DNA of 24,919 nucleotides from an uncultured Mycoplasmatota bacterium (GCA_900546245.1 URBY01000017.1:1-24919), one strand, 5' to 3'; counted from the stretch's first letter, positions 13,972-21,253 are shown. Translations and numbers: made by a program. The notes: generated by a model not told the origin, from the letters alone.

Positions 13972-15711
13972 TTATCTTTTTAATGAAAGAGTATATTTTT
14001 TTACACTTCCATTATTCCCATTTACTTCTATTTGTTCTTCATCCTTTAATTTTTCAATAGCATCATAACCCAGTCCTGTTACGCATGGAATACCAAGTTC
14101 TCTTGAAATAATTGCAGTGTGAGATAAAAATCCACCTTCCGCAGTTATGATTCCAGAACTTCTAAGAATAATAGGAACCCAATCTGGATCTGTATAATCA
14201 GTTAGTAATATACTTCCATCTTCGAAAGTATCTACTTCATCTGGTTCCTCTAGATAAATAGGTTTGCCTATTACTGTTCCTGAAGATGCCGCAACTCCAA
14301 TAAAAGAATTTTCTGCTGTACTTTCTTCTTTATACTCTATTTTTTTTGTTACTGGTCTATATTGTAGCCATATTAACTTATCATCTAAAATGCACCATTC
14401 AAGATCCGCAGAAGAATTTAGTTTTTGTTGTAATTCTAAGCAACTTTCTCCTACATTCTTACCATCTACATTTAAATTATTATTGTCATTATTAGGCCAT
14501 TTTTCAGAAGTAGGTTTTACATGTCCGCTTACTAATTTTTCCCCATTACCATTAACCCATTCTAAATATCCAGAATCAATATTATTTCCTATCCATACCC
14601 CAGAAAGAATAGGTTCTTTAAATTTCTGAACTACCACTGACATATATGGATTATCAGTATTAAAATGTTCTACATATGAATTAACTCTTTCATTGTTAAT
14701 TGAATCTCTTACATATTCAACATTCTCATATATTTCATTCTTTGGTACATTTAACTTTGATATAAATAATCCCGCGAATGAATTATTTTCATTATCTTCT
14801 ACTGTTGCAGAACTCCTAATCGCATAATTTTGATTTTTTAATTTTTCAATTTCATCTTTATACAAGCCTTCTTTTAGTGATGTTACGCTTATCAAATATG
14901 TTTCTGGAACATTTAACCCATATGTATTTAATATAGAAAGTCCAAGTCCTTTACCACCTATTATATTTGCAAGATTTTTATTTTCATTAACTAATATAAA
15001 CCTTGATAATATATTAATATCTATTAAAGGAATATTATCTAAAATTGTAAGCATAAGTAAACTTTTTCCAGATACTTTTTCTAAATGTGGATAGTTTTTT
15101 CTTACTATTTCTTCAAAAGATTGTCTTGCATTTCTGTGATCTTTTATTAAATCTCTTTCATGAAATACATGTTCTTCATCTTGATAATATTTCATTAACA
15201 AATATATCTTAATTATCTCATCATTTAAATCAATATTATTTTCATTTTGAGTATTAAAATTAGTTAAACTTGATGGTTTATAATTATCTATTTTTTTAAG
15301 TTCATCTAAATAATTAATACCATATTTTTTCTTAAATTCACTTAAAATTTTTTCTGTAATTATTGATCCTTCTGTTATTACTTCAATCATCCCATAATAG
15401 GCATATGCATGTCTATATTTATACCATTTTTCTATTTTGTCATCACATGAATCTGCATCATTTTTTAATTTTATACATTCATCCTTTAGCTTTAATATTA
15501 AATCATTATAATCTTCCGCTGTAAATGTATCTACATTAATGTAATCAATTATTTTAAAAATTTCATCTGACAAATCTGGATTAAGAGCTATATCATACTT
15601 TAACATTGTAAGCCATTCATTATCAGTTACAAATTCTTCTAATTTTTGAAGTTCTTTTTTAAATTTATCTATATTCTTATATTTTTCTATATTTATAAAA
15701 CTACTTGACAT
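13972..15711 (-). CDS. PEP-synthase-like dikinase (ATP-binding plus phosphohistidine domains)
   Basis: Shares the phosphotransfer machinery of PEP synthase, PPDK and rifampin phosphotransferase. Residues 1-235 are of unrecognised fold; YYQDEEHVFHERDLIKDHRN (175-194) faintly recalls the middle domain of rifampin phosphotransferase. The ATP-binding domain (about 245-456) has GGKGLGLS (252-259), YAIRSSATVED (296-306), DLEW (436-439) and LQYRPVT (449-455). The swivel domain has TDPDWVP (507-513) and GGFLSHTAIISRELGIP (526-542), with H531 as the phosphorylated histidine. The PEP-binding barrel is absent, so ATP probably phosphorylates an unknown acceptor through H531. The start codon overlaps the end of the radical SAM gene by 19 bases with AAGGGTGA inside it: tight coupling. 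The acceptor may be the modified peptide or a small molecule (inference). Confidence 0.82.
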   Translation of the reverse strand: MSSSFINIEKYKNIDKFKKELQKLEEFVTDNEWLTMLKYDIALNPDLSDEIFKIIDYINVDTFTAEDYNDLILKLKDECIKLKNDADSCDDKIEKWYKYRHAYAYYGMIEVITEGSIITEKILSEFKKKYGINYLDELKKIDNYKPSSLTNFNTQNENNIDLNDEIIKIYLLMKYYQDEEHVFHERDLIKDHRNARQSFEEIVRKNYPHLEKVSGKSLLMLTILDNIPLIDINILSRFILVNENKNLANIIGGKGLGLSILNTYGLNVPETYLISVTSLKEGLYKDEIEKLKNQNYAIRSSATVEDNENNSFAGLFISKLNVPKNEIYENVEYVRDSINNERVNSYVEHFNTDNPYMSVVVQKFKEPILSGVWIGNNIDSGYLEWVNGNGEKLVSGHVKPTSEKWPNNDNNNLNVDGKNVGESCLELQQKLNSSADLEWCILDDKLIWLQYRPVTKKIEYKEESTAENSFIGVAASSGTVIGKPIYLEEPDEVDTFEDGSILLTDYTDPDWVPIILRSSGIITAEGGFLSHTAIISRELGIPCVTGLGYDAIEKLKDEEQIEVNGNNGSVKKYTLSLKR

Positions 15712-17039
15712 CTTTCATCACCCTTCTCAACTAAAGATTTATTTTTTCTTATATTGTATGCTGGACATCCTCCATTGCAGAAATTACTATATTTACATTT
15801 AACACACTTATCATCTTTTATTTTATAGTTCCTTAAAGCTTTTAAACATTTAGAATTATTCCAAGCATATTCAAATGGTACTTTAAATACATTATCGTAA
15901 ATAAAATCATCTAATTTAAATGCAGTACATGGAAGCATCGTACCATCCGGCATTATTTCTACTTTAGTTTGACCTGCTTCACAACCATAAATTATCTTAT
16001 CAAACTCACTGTCAACAGGATTTTCACATTCATTATAATAAGCAGAATAAAGTAAACATCCCTGCATGCTTACATGCAAATCATTATATTTTTTCTTAGA
16101 TATATATTCTTGAACTTTATAATCAAGTTCTTTATAATAATTAAAATCATGATTGCTTTTTAAATCATTTCCTAAAGGCATATATATATTTAAGGCATAT
16201 TCTTTTATACCTAAATCAGCACAAAAATCAATCATTTCATATATTTCTTTTTCACTTTGCTTATATATTACTGAATTAAGTCTCGGTATTTTACCATTTT
16301 TAATAAACTCTTTTATAGTTTTTATTATTTTTGCAGAGGATACACCCATATATTTTAAATTATATTCATCTAGACTTTGTATAGAAATTGTTGGTGTTAT
16401 ATATTCACTTTTACAAATAATATCAAAAGTACTTTTTTTAATATCTAGACCATTTGTTGTAATTGTTGTTTTAAATCTTATCTTATCAACATATTCCAAA
16501 ATTTCATCAATATGTGGATAAAGTGTAGGTTCTCCTCCTAAAATTGATAAATAAATAACATTATTATTCTTTAACTCATCTATTAATTTTAACCATTTAT
16601 TTATTGACACAAAATTCTTATAATTATTTCTTTTAGTACTAAAATAACAAAACTTACAATTAAGCTGACAAAAACTAGATGGATATATACTAACCTCAAT
16701 AGGTGAAGATAAATAATTTCTTTTTTGAGCATCATTTAGTATTTTCTTATATTTTTCTATTTCATTTTCAACATTTAATATGTTATAAGGACTTCCTTCT
16801 GCTTTTTTATATATAATTTCATTTTCTAACATATCATCAATATCAGGAACATACTCAGAATTAAAATACATACTCACTAATTTAATAGCATCATCAAGGG
16901 CATAACCACATTTTATACAATCTAAAAAGACTGCATCTTCATTTTTTACTATGTATATATCTGAATTCATTGGTGAATATAAAAGTCCACCAAAAAATTC
17001 AAATCTTAATATAAAATCATCATTAAATATATAGTTCAT
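15693..17039 (-). CDS. Radical SAM/SPASM peptide-modifying enzyme, StrB/SuiB-like (Lys-Trp cyclase)
   Basis: Predicted to modify the 22-residue peptide encoded just upstream. The 448 residues comprise an N-terminal PqqD-like recognition domain (1-80, with FEFFGGLLY), the SAM cluster motif CQLNCKFC (C124, C128, C131), GGEP (168-171) and a C-terminal SPASM domain with seven cysteines (C353, C371, C412, C415, C421, C425, C444). Several stretches match what is remembered of StrB/SuiB, the streptide Lys-Trp cross-linking enzyme, notably LSILGGEPT, KTTITTN, IKKST and SEYITP, as do length and domain order. The family is known to join the Lys and Trp side chains of KGDGW. The ribosome site GAGGAG precedes the ATG. 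There is no promoter of its own; it is read from 17236-17264 through the hairpin at 17054-17090. Confidence 0.92.
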   Translation of the reverse strand: MNYIFNDDFILRFEFFGGLLYSPMNSDIYIVKNEDAVFLDCIKCGYALDDAIKLVSMYFNSEYVPDIDDMLENEIIYKKAEGSPYNILNVENEIEKYKKILNDAQKRNYLSSPIEVSIYPSSFCQLNCKFCYFSTKRNNYKNFVSINKWLKLIDELKNNNVIYLSILGGEPTLYPHIDEILEYVDKIRFKTTITTNGLDIKKSTFDIICKSEYITPTISIQSLDEYNLKYMGVSSAKIIKTIKEFIKNGKIPRLNSVIYKQSEKEIYEMIDFCADLGIKEYALNIYMPLGNDLKSNHDFNYYKELDYKVQEYISKKKYNDLHVSMQGCLLYSAYYNECENPVDSEFDKIIYGCEAGQTKVEIMPDGTMLPCTAFKLDDFIYDNVFKVPFEYAWNNSKCLKALRNYKIKDDKCVKCKYSNFCNGGCPAYNIRKNKSLVEKGDERCQVVL

Positions 17040-17053
17040 ATTTTCTCCTCATA

Positions 17054-17090
17054 TAATTAAATAAAGGCAAAAAATGCCTTTATTTAATTA
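17054..17090 (-). promoter_or_regulatory. Strong hairpin between precursor peptide and radical SAM genes
   Basis: A perfect 16-bp stem, TAATTAAATAAAGGCA (17054-17069) with its complement (17075-17090), has a 5-base loop. It starts at the base after the peptide stop codon and ends 4 bases before the GAGGAG of the radical SAM gene. No T-run follows on the minus strand, so it looks like a partial attenuator or mRNA-stabilising element that lets the precursor be made in excess over the enzymes (inference). Confidence 0.75.
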
Positions 17091-17159
17091 CTATTTCCAA
17101 CCGTCACCTTTACTAAAATGGCAAGAACCAAAAACTTTAGCAATTTTTTGTTTTTTCAT
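17091..17159 (-). CDS. Streptide-like RiPP precursor peptide, 22 residues
   Basis: A small gene with a strong ribosome site (GGGAGGG, 5 bases before ATG 17157-17159) and stop TAG. The peptide begins MKKQKI and continues AKVFGSCHFSKGDGWK to its end. The KGDGWK motif is that of streptide, where StrB joins Lys to Trp within KGDGW. The spacing from the KV pair through F-G-S to KGDGWK equals the remembered StrA leader (KV, L-E-S, KGDGWK), so the F-G-S-C segment probably takes the place of the recognition motif bound by the enzyme's N-terminal domain. Predicted core: the C-terminal residues including K17-G-D-G-W21. Unlike StrA, only one residue follows Trp, and Cys13-His14 lie in the leader/core border. 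It is first in the operon and directly upstream of the matching enzyme. Confidence 0.9.
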   Translation of the reverse strand: MKKQKIAKVFGSCHFSKGDGWK

Positions 17160-17185
17160 TTTAAACCCTCCCATAATAATTTTTC

Positions 17186-17229
17186 AGATAATTGTTGAAG
17201 TGAATTAACAAAATGTAAATTAATTATCT
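17186..17229 (-). promoter_or_regulatory. Inverted repeat in the 5' leader of the precursor gene
   Basis: AGATAATT (17186-17193) and AATTATCT (17222-17229) are exact reverse complements 28 bases apart, placed between the predicted transcription start and the ribosome site. TTGTT/AACAA inside could add a small inner stem. A leader RNA fold is possible; the role is unknown. Confidence 0.35.
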
Positions 17230-17235
17230 AGTTAC

Positions 17236-17264
17236 AATATACTACAAGTTAACTTTAAAGTCAA
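17236..17264 (-). promoter_or_regulatory. Promoter of the streptide-like operon with a palindrome in its spacer
   Basis: On the minus strand TTGACT (17259-17264), a 17-base spacer and TATATT (17236-17241). The spacer contains the perfect palindrome AAGTTAACTT (17246-17255), where a repressor or activator dimer could sit. The start would be near 17229, leaving a 70-base leader before the peptide. Confidence 0.75.
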
Positions 17265-17284
17265 CAGATTCGATAAAATAAGAC

Positions 17285-17322
17285 AAAAAAAGCTATAAAT
17301 AAATTAATATTCATAGCTTTTT
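17285..17322 (-). terminator. Terminator after the Nudix-fusion gene
   Basis: AAAAAGCTAT (17287-17296) pairs with ATAGCTTTTT (17313-17322), and on the minus strand the stem is followed by a T-run (17285-17290). It closes the upstream gene and isolates the streptide-like operon. Confidence 0.75.
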
Positions 17323-18569
17323 ATTAGATCTAGAAATGCATCTATATTTGTTTTTCTAATATTACCATTATTATTTATTAAATCTAATATTTCATCTTTT
17401 GTTAAGTATTTTACATATTCTACTTCATCTTTTTCGTATGTTAATGAATTTATATCAATGTCTCTCTTTATATAAAATACATCTTTAAATGCATCATCAT
17501 ATTTATATGTTTTAAACAATTTTACTTCATCAGCATTGATATCTATACCTAATTCTTCTTTTATTTCTTCTATAATAGCTTCTTTACTTGTCTGACCAGA
17601 TTTTACATGACCACCTGTTGTAGCCCATACATTTTTCTTTCTTTTTGATGTCATTTGAAACAAAAATTCACCTTTAGAATTTTCTATAAATGCAAGTACA
17701 ACAACTGAATACCTTCCTTTAGGTACAATTAATTTTGTTCCTTTTTCTCTAAATAGTTTTTCTCCTGTTAAATTTTTATTTTCATCATATAAATCTGTAT
17801 ATTCACCTTTTTTGTTACTAATAAATTTTTCTTTTTTTATTAAACAATCAAATAAATCATCACATTTCTTAATAACTTTAATTTCACTTTTATTTATTAA
17901 TCTTTCAATTAAATATGGATACTCAGAATAATCAATTTCAGTAATTATACAATCAATTTTAAGATTCGATATAAATTTACCTACTCTTATCTCATTATAT
18001 TTTTTTAACTCACTTAATATTTTTTCTTCTAAATAATCATAACTGCAAGATTTAATTTTATTATCAAAGTCAATATATCTTATATCACTATTATCATTTA
18101 ATAGACTATTCCAAGTTTTTGAATGCATTATTATTTCTTCTTTTAAGAGTTTTCTCTCTAAAGCATCTACATTTTTTATCTCTTCTTTATCTAACTCACC
18201 AACACTTTTTGCTTCATTAGATATTTCATCAGAATATACTACATATAATTCTGCATCATATTTTTCTAGCAAATTACAAATATAAAGAACTGTCATGTAT
18301 TCATTTGAATTTTTATGACTAGACCAAATTCTAATTTTTTTATTATTTCTAACGTTATCTAACAAAAATTTAATTTTATTACTATAATCAACAACATCCA
18401 CATTATATCCTATATTTTTCAAGAAACTTCTTTTATAATTTTTTAAATCTTTTAAATCTCCAATATCTAAATGCATATCTAAAAGAACTATATTCTCATT
18501 TTTAATAGATGATTTTAAAAGTAATCCATTACTAGATAAATTAGATACAACTTCTATTGTATTTTCCAT
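17304..18569 (-). CDS. DUF1835-like N-terminal region fused to a Nudix hydrolase domain
   Basis: Residues 75-115 (RIWSSHKNSNEYMTVLYICNLL and following) resemble DUF1835, a domain of unknown function. The C-terminal 285-421 is a Nudix domain that recalls isopentenyl-diphosphate-isomerase-like Nudix proteins (LYDENKNLTGEKL at 260-272). The Nudix box (320-342) deviates: the expected Glu after GX5 is Gln326 and the Arg of REUXEE is Glu334, while the metal-binding E335, E338 and E339 remain. The lost pair are those that normally form a salt bridge, so the fold may still work. Substrate unknown. The ribosome site AGAGGTG precedes ATG 18567-18569; the promoter is the extended -10 at 18589-18597. A single-gene unit. 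Confidence 0.78.
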   Translation of the reverse strand: MENTIEVVSNLSSNGLLLKSSIKNENIVLLDMHLDIGDLKDLKNYKRSFLKNIGYNVDVVDYSNKIKFLLDNVRNNKKIRIWSSHKNSNEYMTVLYICNLLEKYDAELYVVYSDEISNEAKSVGELDKEEIKNVDALERKLLKEEIIMHSKTWNSLLNDNSDIRYIDFDNKIKSCSYDYLEEKILSELKKYNEIRVGKFISNLKIDCIITEIDYSEYPYLIERLINKSEIKVIKKCDDLFDCLIKKEKFISNKKGEYTDLYDENKNLTGEKLFREKGTKLIVPKGRYSVVVLAFIENSKGEFLFQMTSKRKKNVWATTGGHVKSGQTSKEAIIEEIKEELGIDINADEVKLFKTYKYDDAFKDVFYIKRDIDINSLTYEKDEVEYVKYLTKDEILDLINNNGNIRKTNIDAFLDLIKSYEY

Positions 18570-18588
18570 AATAGCACCTCTTTATTTC

Positions 18589-18597
18589 ATTATAACA
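18589..18597 (-). promoter_or_regulatory. Extended -10 promoter of the Nudix-fusion gene
   Basis: The minus strand reads TGTTATAAT, an exact TGnTATAAT, 19 bases before the start codon. No good -35. Confidence 0.5.
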
Positions 18598-18617
18598 AAA
18601 AAGTCCACAATGGACTA
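18597..18617. terminator. Terminator after the P-type ATPase gene
   Basis: AGTCCA (18602-18607) pairs with TGGACT (18611-18616), and the minus strand continues into TTTTTT (18597-18602). It overlaps the ATPase stop codon. Confidence 0.7.
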
Positions 18618-20663
18618 TTTTTTCATTATTCTAAGTGTATTTAATATTGAGATAATTGTAACACCAACATCCGCAAATACTGCTTGCCACATATTTGCAA
18701 TTCCAATAGCGCTAAAGACTAATATTAAGATTTTTACACCTATAGAGAATACTAAATTTTCTTTTATAATTCTTTTTACTTTATTTGAAATACTTATTGC
18801 TTTATTAATCTTACTTATATCATCATCCATAATAACAATGTCACTTGCTTCAATCGCTGATGATGAACCAATAGATCCCATAGATATTCCAATATCTGCT
18901 CTTTTAAGAGATGGAGCATCGTTTATTCCATCACCTATAAAAGCAACTACATCTTTATCATTTAATAATTCTTCTAATTTTTCATATTTTTCTGTTGGTA
19001 AAAGTTCATAATAAACTTTATCTATATTTAATTTTTCTGATATAGAAAGAGCATTTTCTTTTGAATCACCTGTAAACATATATGTTTCAATACCTTTTTT
19101 AGATAATTCCTTCAAAGTGTTTTCTACCCCTTCTTTTATTCCATCATTAATAGTAAGTGATGAAACTATTTTGGCACTAATAGATAAATAAATATTTAAA
19201 GAACCATCATCTTTTAAATCAAACATTTTATTGTTACCAATTTTTATTTTTTTATCATCGTATGTATAACTTACACCAAGGCCCTCTATTTCCTTATGAT
19301 TTTTTACTTTTTCATTTACTTCTATATTTACATAATTCATTATTGATTTAGCAATTGGATGGTTTGATAAATTTTCACCTAATGCATAAAGTTTTAAAAT
19401 ATAATCTTCACTATAACTACTATCTAGCAAGTTAAAACTTGTAACTTTAAATGCTCCATTTGTTAATGTACCTGTTTTATCAAATACTATTTTATTAACT
19501 CTTGAAAGTAAATCAAGATAGTTACTACCTTTAACTAATATTCCATTTTTACTTGATACACCAATACCAGTAAAATATGAAAGTGGTACTGAAATTGCAA
19601 TTGCACATGGACAAGATATAACTAAAAATACTAGTGCTCTATAAATTGATTCATATGTTGTAAGATCTGTGAAAAGTATAAAGCATATAAATGTAATTAC
19701 ACTTATTATAAGTACTATTGGAGTATAATACTTAGCCATTTTTGCGACAAATGTTTCTGTCTTTGATTTTTTATCAGTCGCATCTTCTATAAGTGATAAT
19801 ATTTTTGAAACAGTACTATCATTAAATAATTTAGTTGCTTTTATCTTTATTACCTTTCCTTCATTTATCGATCCAGATAATACTTCATCATTCTCTTTTT
19901 TATTAACTAGGTCACTTTCACCAGTTAAAGAAAATAAATTTAACTTAGTTTCACCTTCAACAACTATTCCATCGACTGGAATTTTTTCACCCTTTTTTAT
20001 TACTAATATATCATTAATTTTTACGTCTTCTACATTTATTACTTTTGTTTTATCACCAACAACTTTATTTGCAAAGTCTTGTTTTATATTCATTAAATCT
20101 TTAATTGAATTTCTTGAATTATTAACGGCTTTTTCTTCTAATATTTTACCTATTTCATAAAGAGTTATAACCATTAATCCCTCCATTTGTTTATCTACAA
20201 AGTAAGCACCAATTGCGGATATTGTAATAAGTGCATTTTCATTAATTGTATGTGACTTTATAAGAATTTTAACTGCTATCTTTAGTGTTCTATAAAGTAA
20301 AATAACATATGACACTATAATAAGTATTTTATTAATTATTTCATTATTAAAATTAACATATAATCCAAGTAAAGCAATTATAATGCCAAAAATTAATCTT
20401 ATTAAATTATAATTTTTTTTAGTTTCTTTTGCTTCTTCATCTATTTTAGTAACTACTACTTCTGGTTCTATTTTAGTAACAATATTACTAATATCTTCTA
20501 TTTTTATATCATCATTAGACATAAAAGATAATGTTAGTGATGAAAAGTTTACAACTACATCACTTAAATTGTTTTCTTTTTTTAATCTTTCCTCTATTTT
20601 ATTCGCACAATTTGCGCAGTCTAGATTATTTAATCTATATTTATATTTCTTCAATATGTTCAA
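18615..20663 (-). CDS. cadA: Zn/Cd/Pb-type P1B heavy-metal-translocating ATPase
   Basis: Pumps Zn(II), Cd(II) or Pb(II) out of the cell. The 682 residues contain an N-terminal heavy-metal-associated domain with DCANC (15-19), the actuator LTGES (247-251), the channel motif CPC (351-353), phosphorylated DKTGTLT (395-401), HP locus NHPIAKS (434-440) and GDGINDAP (577-584). In the last spans a Lys (IGVKIL) and FADVG resemble the Lys/Asp pair of ZntA-type pumps, which argues against Cu specificity. It starts at TTG, with 23 bases inside the end of the repressor gene; TTG 20652-20654 is an alternative. Expression is thus coupled to the ArsR-family repressor. The symbol follows function; zntA would serve equally. 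Confidence 0.93.
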   Translation of the reverse strand: MNILKKYKYRLNNLDCANCANKIEERLKKENNLSDVVVNFSSLTLSFMSNDDIKIEDISNIVTKIEPEVVVTKIDEEAKETKKNYNLIRLIFGIIIALLGLYVNFNNEIINKILIIVSYVILLYRTLKIAVKILIKSHTINENALITISAIGAYFVDKQMEGLMVITLYEIGKILEEKAVNNSRNSIKDLMNIKQDFANKVVGDKTKVINVEDVKINDILVIKKGEKIPVDGIVVEGETKLNLFSLTGESDLVNKKENDEVLSGSINEGKVIKIKATKLFNDSTVSKILSLIEDATDKKSKTETFVAKMAKYYTPIVLIISVITFICFILFTDLTTYESIYRALVFLVISCPCAIAISVPLSYFTGIGVSSKNGILVKGSNYLDLLSRVNKIVFDKTGTLTNGAFKVTSFNLLDSSYSEDYILKLYALGENLSNHPIAKSIMNYVNIEVNEKVKNHKEIEGLGVSYTYDDKKIKIGNNKMFDLKDDGSLNIYLSISAKIVSSLTINDGIKEGVENTLKELSKKGIETYMFTGDSKENALSISEKLNIDKVYYELLPTEKYEKLEELLNDKDVVAFIGDGINDAPSLKRADIGISMGSIGSSSAIEASDIVIMDDDISKINKAISISNKVKRIIKENLVFSIGVKILILVFSAIGIANMWQAVFADVGVTIISILNTLRIMKK

Positions 20664-20979
20664 GACCTTTCTCTAATATTTTTTCAACATGATCATCATC
20701 AAGTGAATAGTAAACTACTTTGCCTTCTTTTCTTAATTTTATAAGATTAGAATCTTTTAATAATTTTAATTGATGAGATATTGCGGATTGGGTACTCTTT
20801 GTAATATATGCAATATCATAAACACATAACTCACTTTCTTTTAATGCACAAAATATCTTCATCCTAGTAGTATCTCCAAAAAGTTTAAAAACTTCCGCAA
20901 GCTCAAACATTTTTTCATCATCAATAATATTATTTAAAACTTTATTTACTCTTTCTTTATCTATAATAATTTCTTCCAT
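20641..20979 (-). CDS. ArsR/SmtB-family metal-responsive repressor (CzrA-like alpha5 site)
   Basis: A winged-helix dimer expected to leave DNA on binding metal and so release the pump. The 112 residues show the helix-turn-helix STQSAISHQLKLLKDSNLI (62-80) and a complete alpha5 Zn site: D95, H97, H108 and E111 fit DxHx10Hx2E of CzrA/SmtB. The alpha3N motif ELCVYD retains one of the two CadC cysteines (C52), so Zn sensing through alpha5 is most likely. The ribosome site AAAGGAAA precedes the ATG. The promoter at 21016-21044 is flanked by two identical operator palindromes, consistent with autorepression. Confidence 0.93.
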   Translation of the reverse strand: MEEIIIDKERVNKVLNNIIDDEKMFELAEVFKLFGDTTRMKIFCALKESELCVYDIAYITKSTQSAISHQLKLLKDSNLIKLRKEGKVVYYSLDDDHVEKILEKGLEHIEEI

Positions 20980-20993
20980 AAAAATTTCCTTTC

Positions 20994-21013
20994 ATATGAA
21001 TTTTCATTCATAT
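20994..21013. promoter_or_regulatory. Operator 1 of the metal-resistance operon
   Basis: ATATGAAT-N4-ATTCATAT, a perfect 8+8 palindrome containing TGAA-N6-TTCA, as in CzrA/SmtB operators. It lies just downstream of the -10, overlapping the transcript start region. Confidence 0.8.
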
Positions 21014-21015
21014 AT

Positions 21016-21044
21016 ATTGTACTACTATATTATTCATAAGTCAA
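21016..21044 (-). promoter_or_regulatory. Promoter of the repressor-ATPase operon
   Basis: On the minus strand TTGACT (21039-21044), a 17-base spacer and TACAAT (21016-21021). A further TATGAAT half-site lies in the spacer. Confidence 0.8.
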
Positions 21045-21048
21045 TAAC

Positions 21049-21068
21049 ATATGAATAAACATTCATAT
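21049..21068. promoter_or_regulatory. Operator 2 of the metal-resistance operon
   Basis: A second perfect ATATGAAT-N4-ATTCATAT, 55 bases from the first and just upstream of the -35. Two operators bracketing one promoter suggest cooperative repression. Confidence 0.78.
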
Positions 21069-21078
21069 ATATGTGCAA

Positions 21079-21101
21079 TAAAAAATCCCTCGAACGGGAT
21101 T
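21079..21101 (-). terminator. Terminator of tRNA-Ser
   Basis: AATCCC (21084-21089) pairs with GGGATT (21096-21101), and on the minus strand a T-rich run (21079-21085) follows. Confidence 0.75.
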
Positions 21102-21112
21102 AATTTCATTAA

Positions 21113-21203
21113 TGGCGGAGTGAGAGGGATTTGAACCCTCGCGGCAGTTACCCACCCTACACCCTTAGCAGGGGCGCCTCTTCAGCCTCTTGAGTATCAC
21201 TCC
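21113..21203 (-). tRNA. tRNA-Ser(GCU)
   Basis: 91 bases with the long variable arm of a class II tRNA. Acceptor stem GGAGTGA/TCACTCC, anticodon loop CTGCTAA (anticodon GCU, reads AGC/AGU), T-loop TTCAAAT, and an encoded CCA end. It has its own promoter and terminator. Confidence 0.97.
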
Positions 21204-21216
21204 AACGCGCAATATA

Positions 21217-21245
21217 ATTTTACCATTTCTTACGCGATAGGTCAA
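21217..21245 (-). promoter_or_regulatory. tRNA-Ser promoter
   Basis: On the minus strand TTGACC (21240-21245), a 17-base spacer and TAAAAT (21217-21222) with an extended TG before it. The start falls about 7 bases before the mature tRNA 5' end. Confidence 0.8.
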
Positions 21246-21253
21246 TATTAATT

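Noticed and set aside
17160..17174. In-frame upstream ATG that would lengthen the precursor peptide by five residues (MGGFK)
   Set aside because: Those codons contain the GGGAGGG ribosome site of the ATG at 17159, and no ribosome site precedes the upstream ATG.
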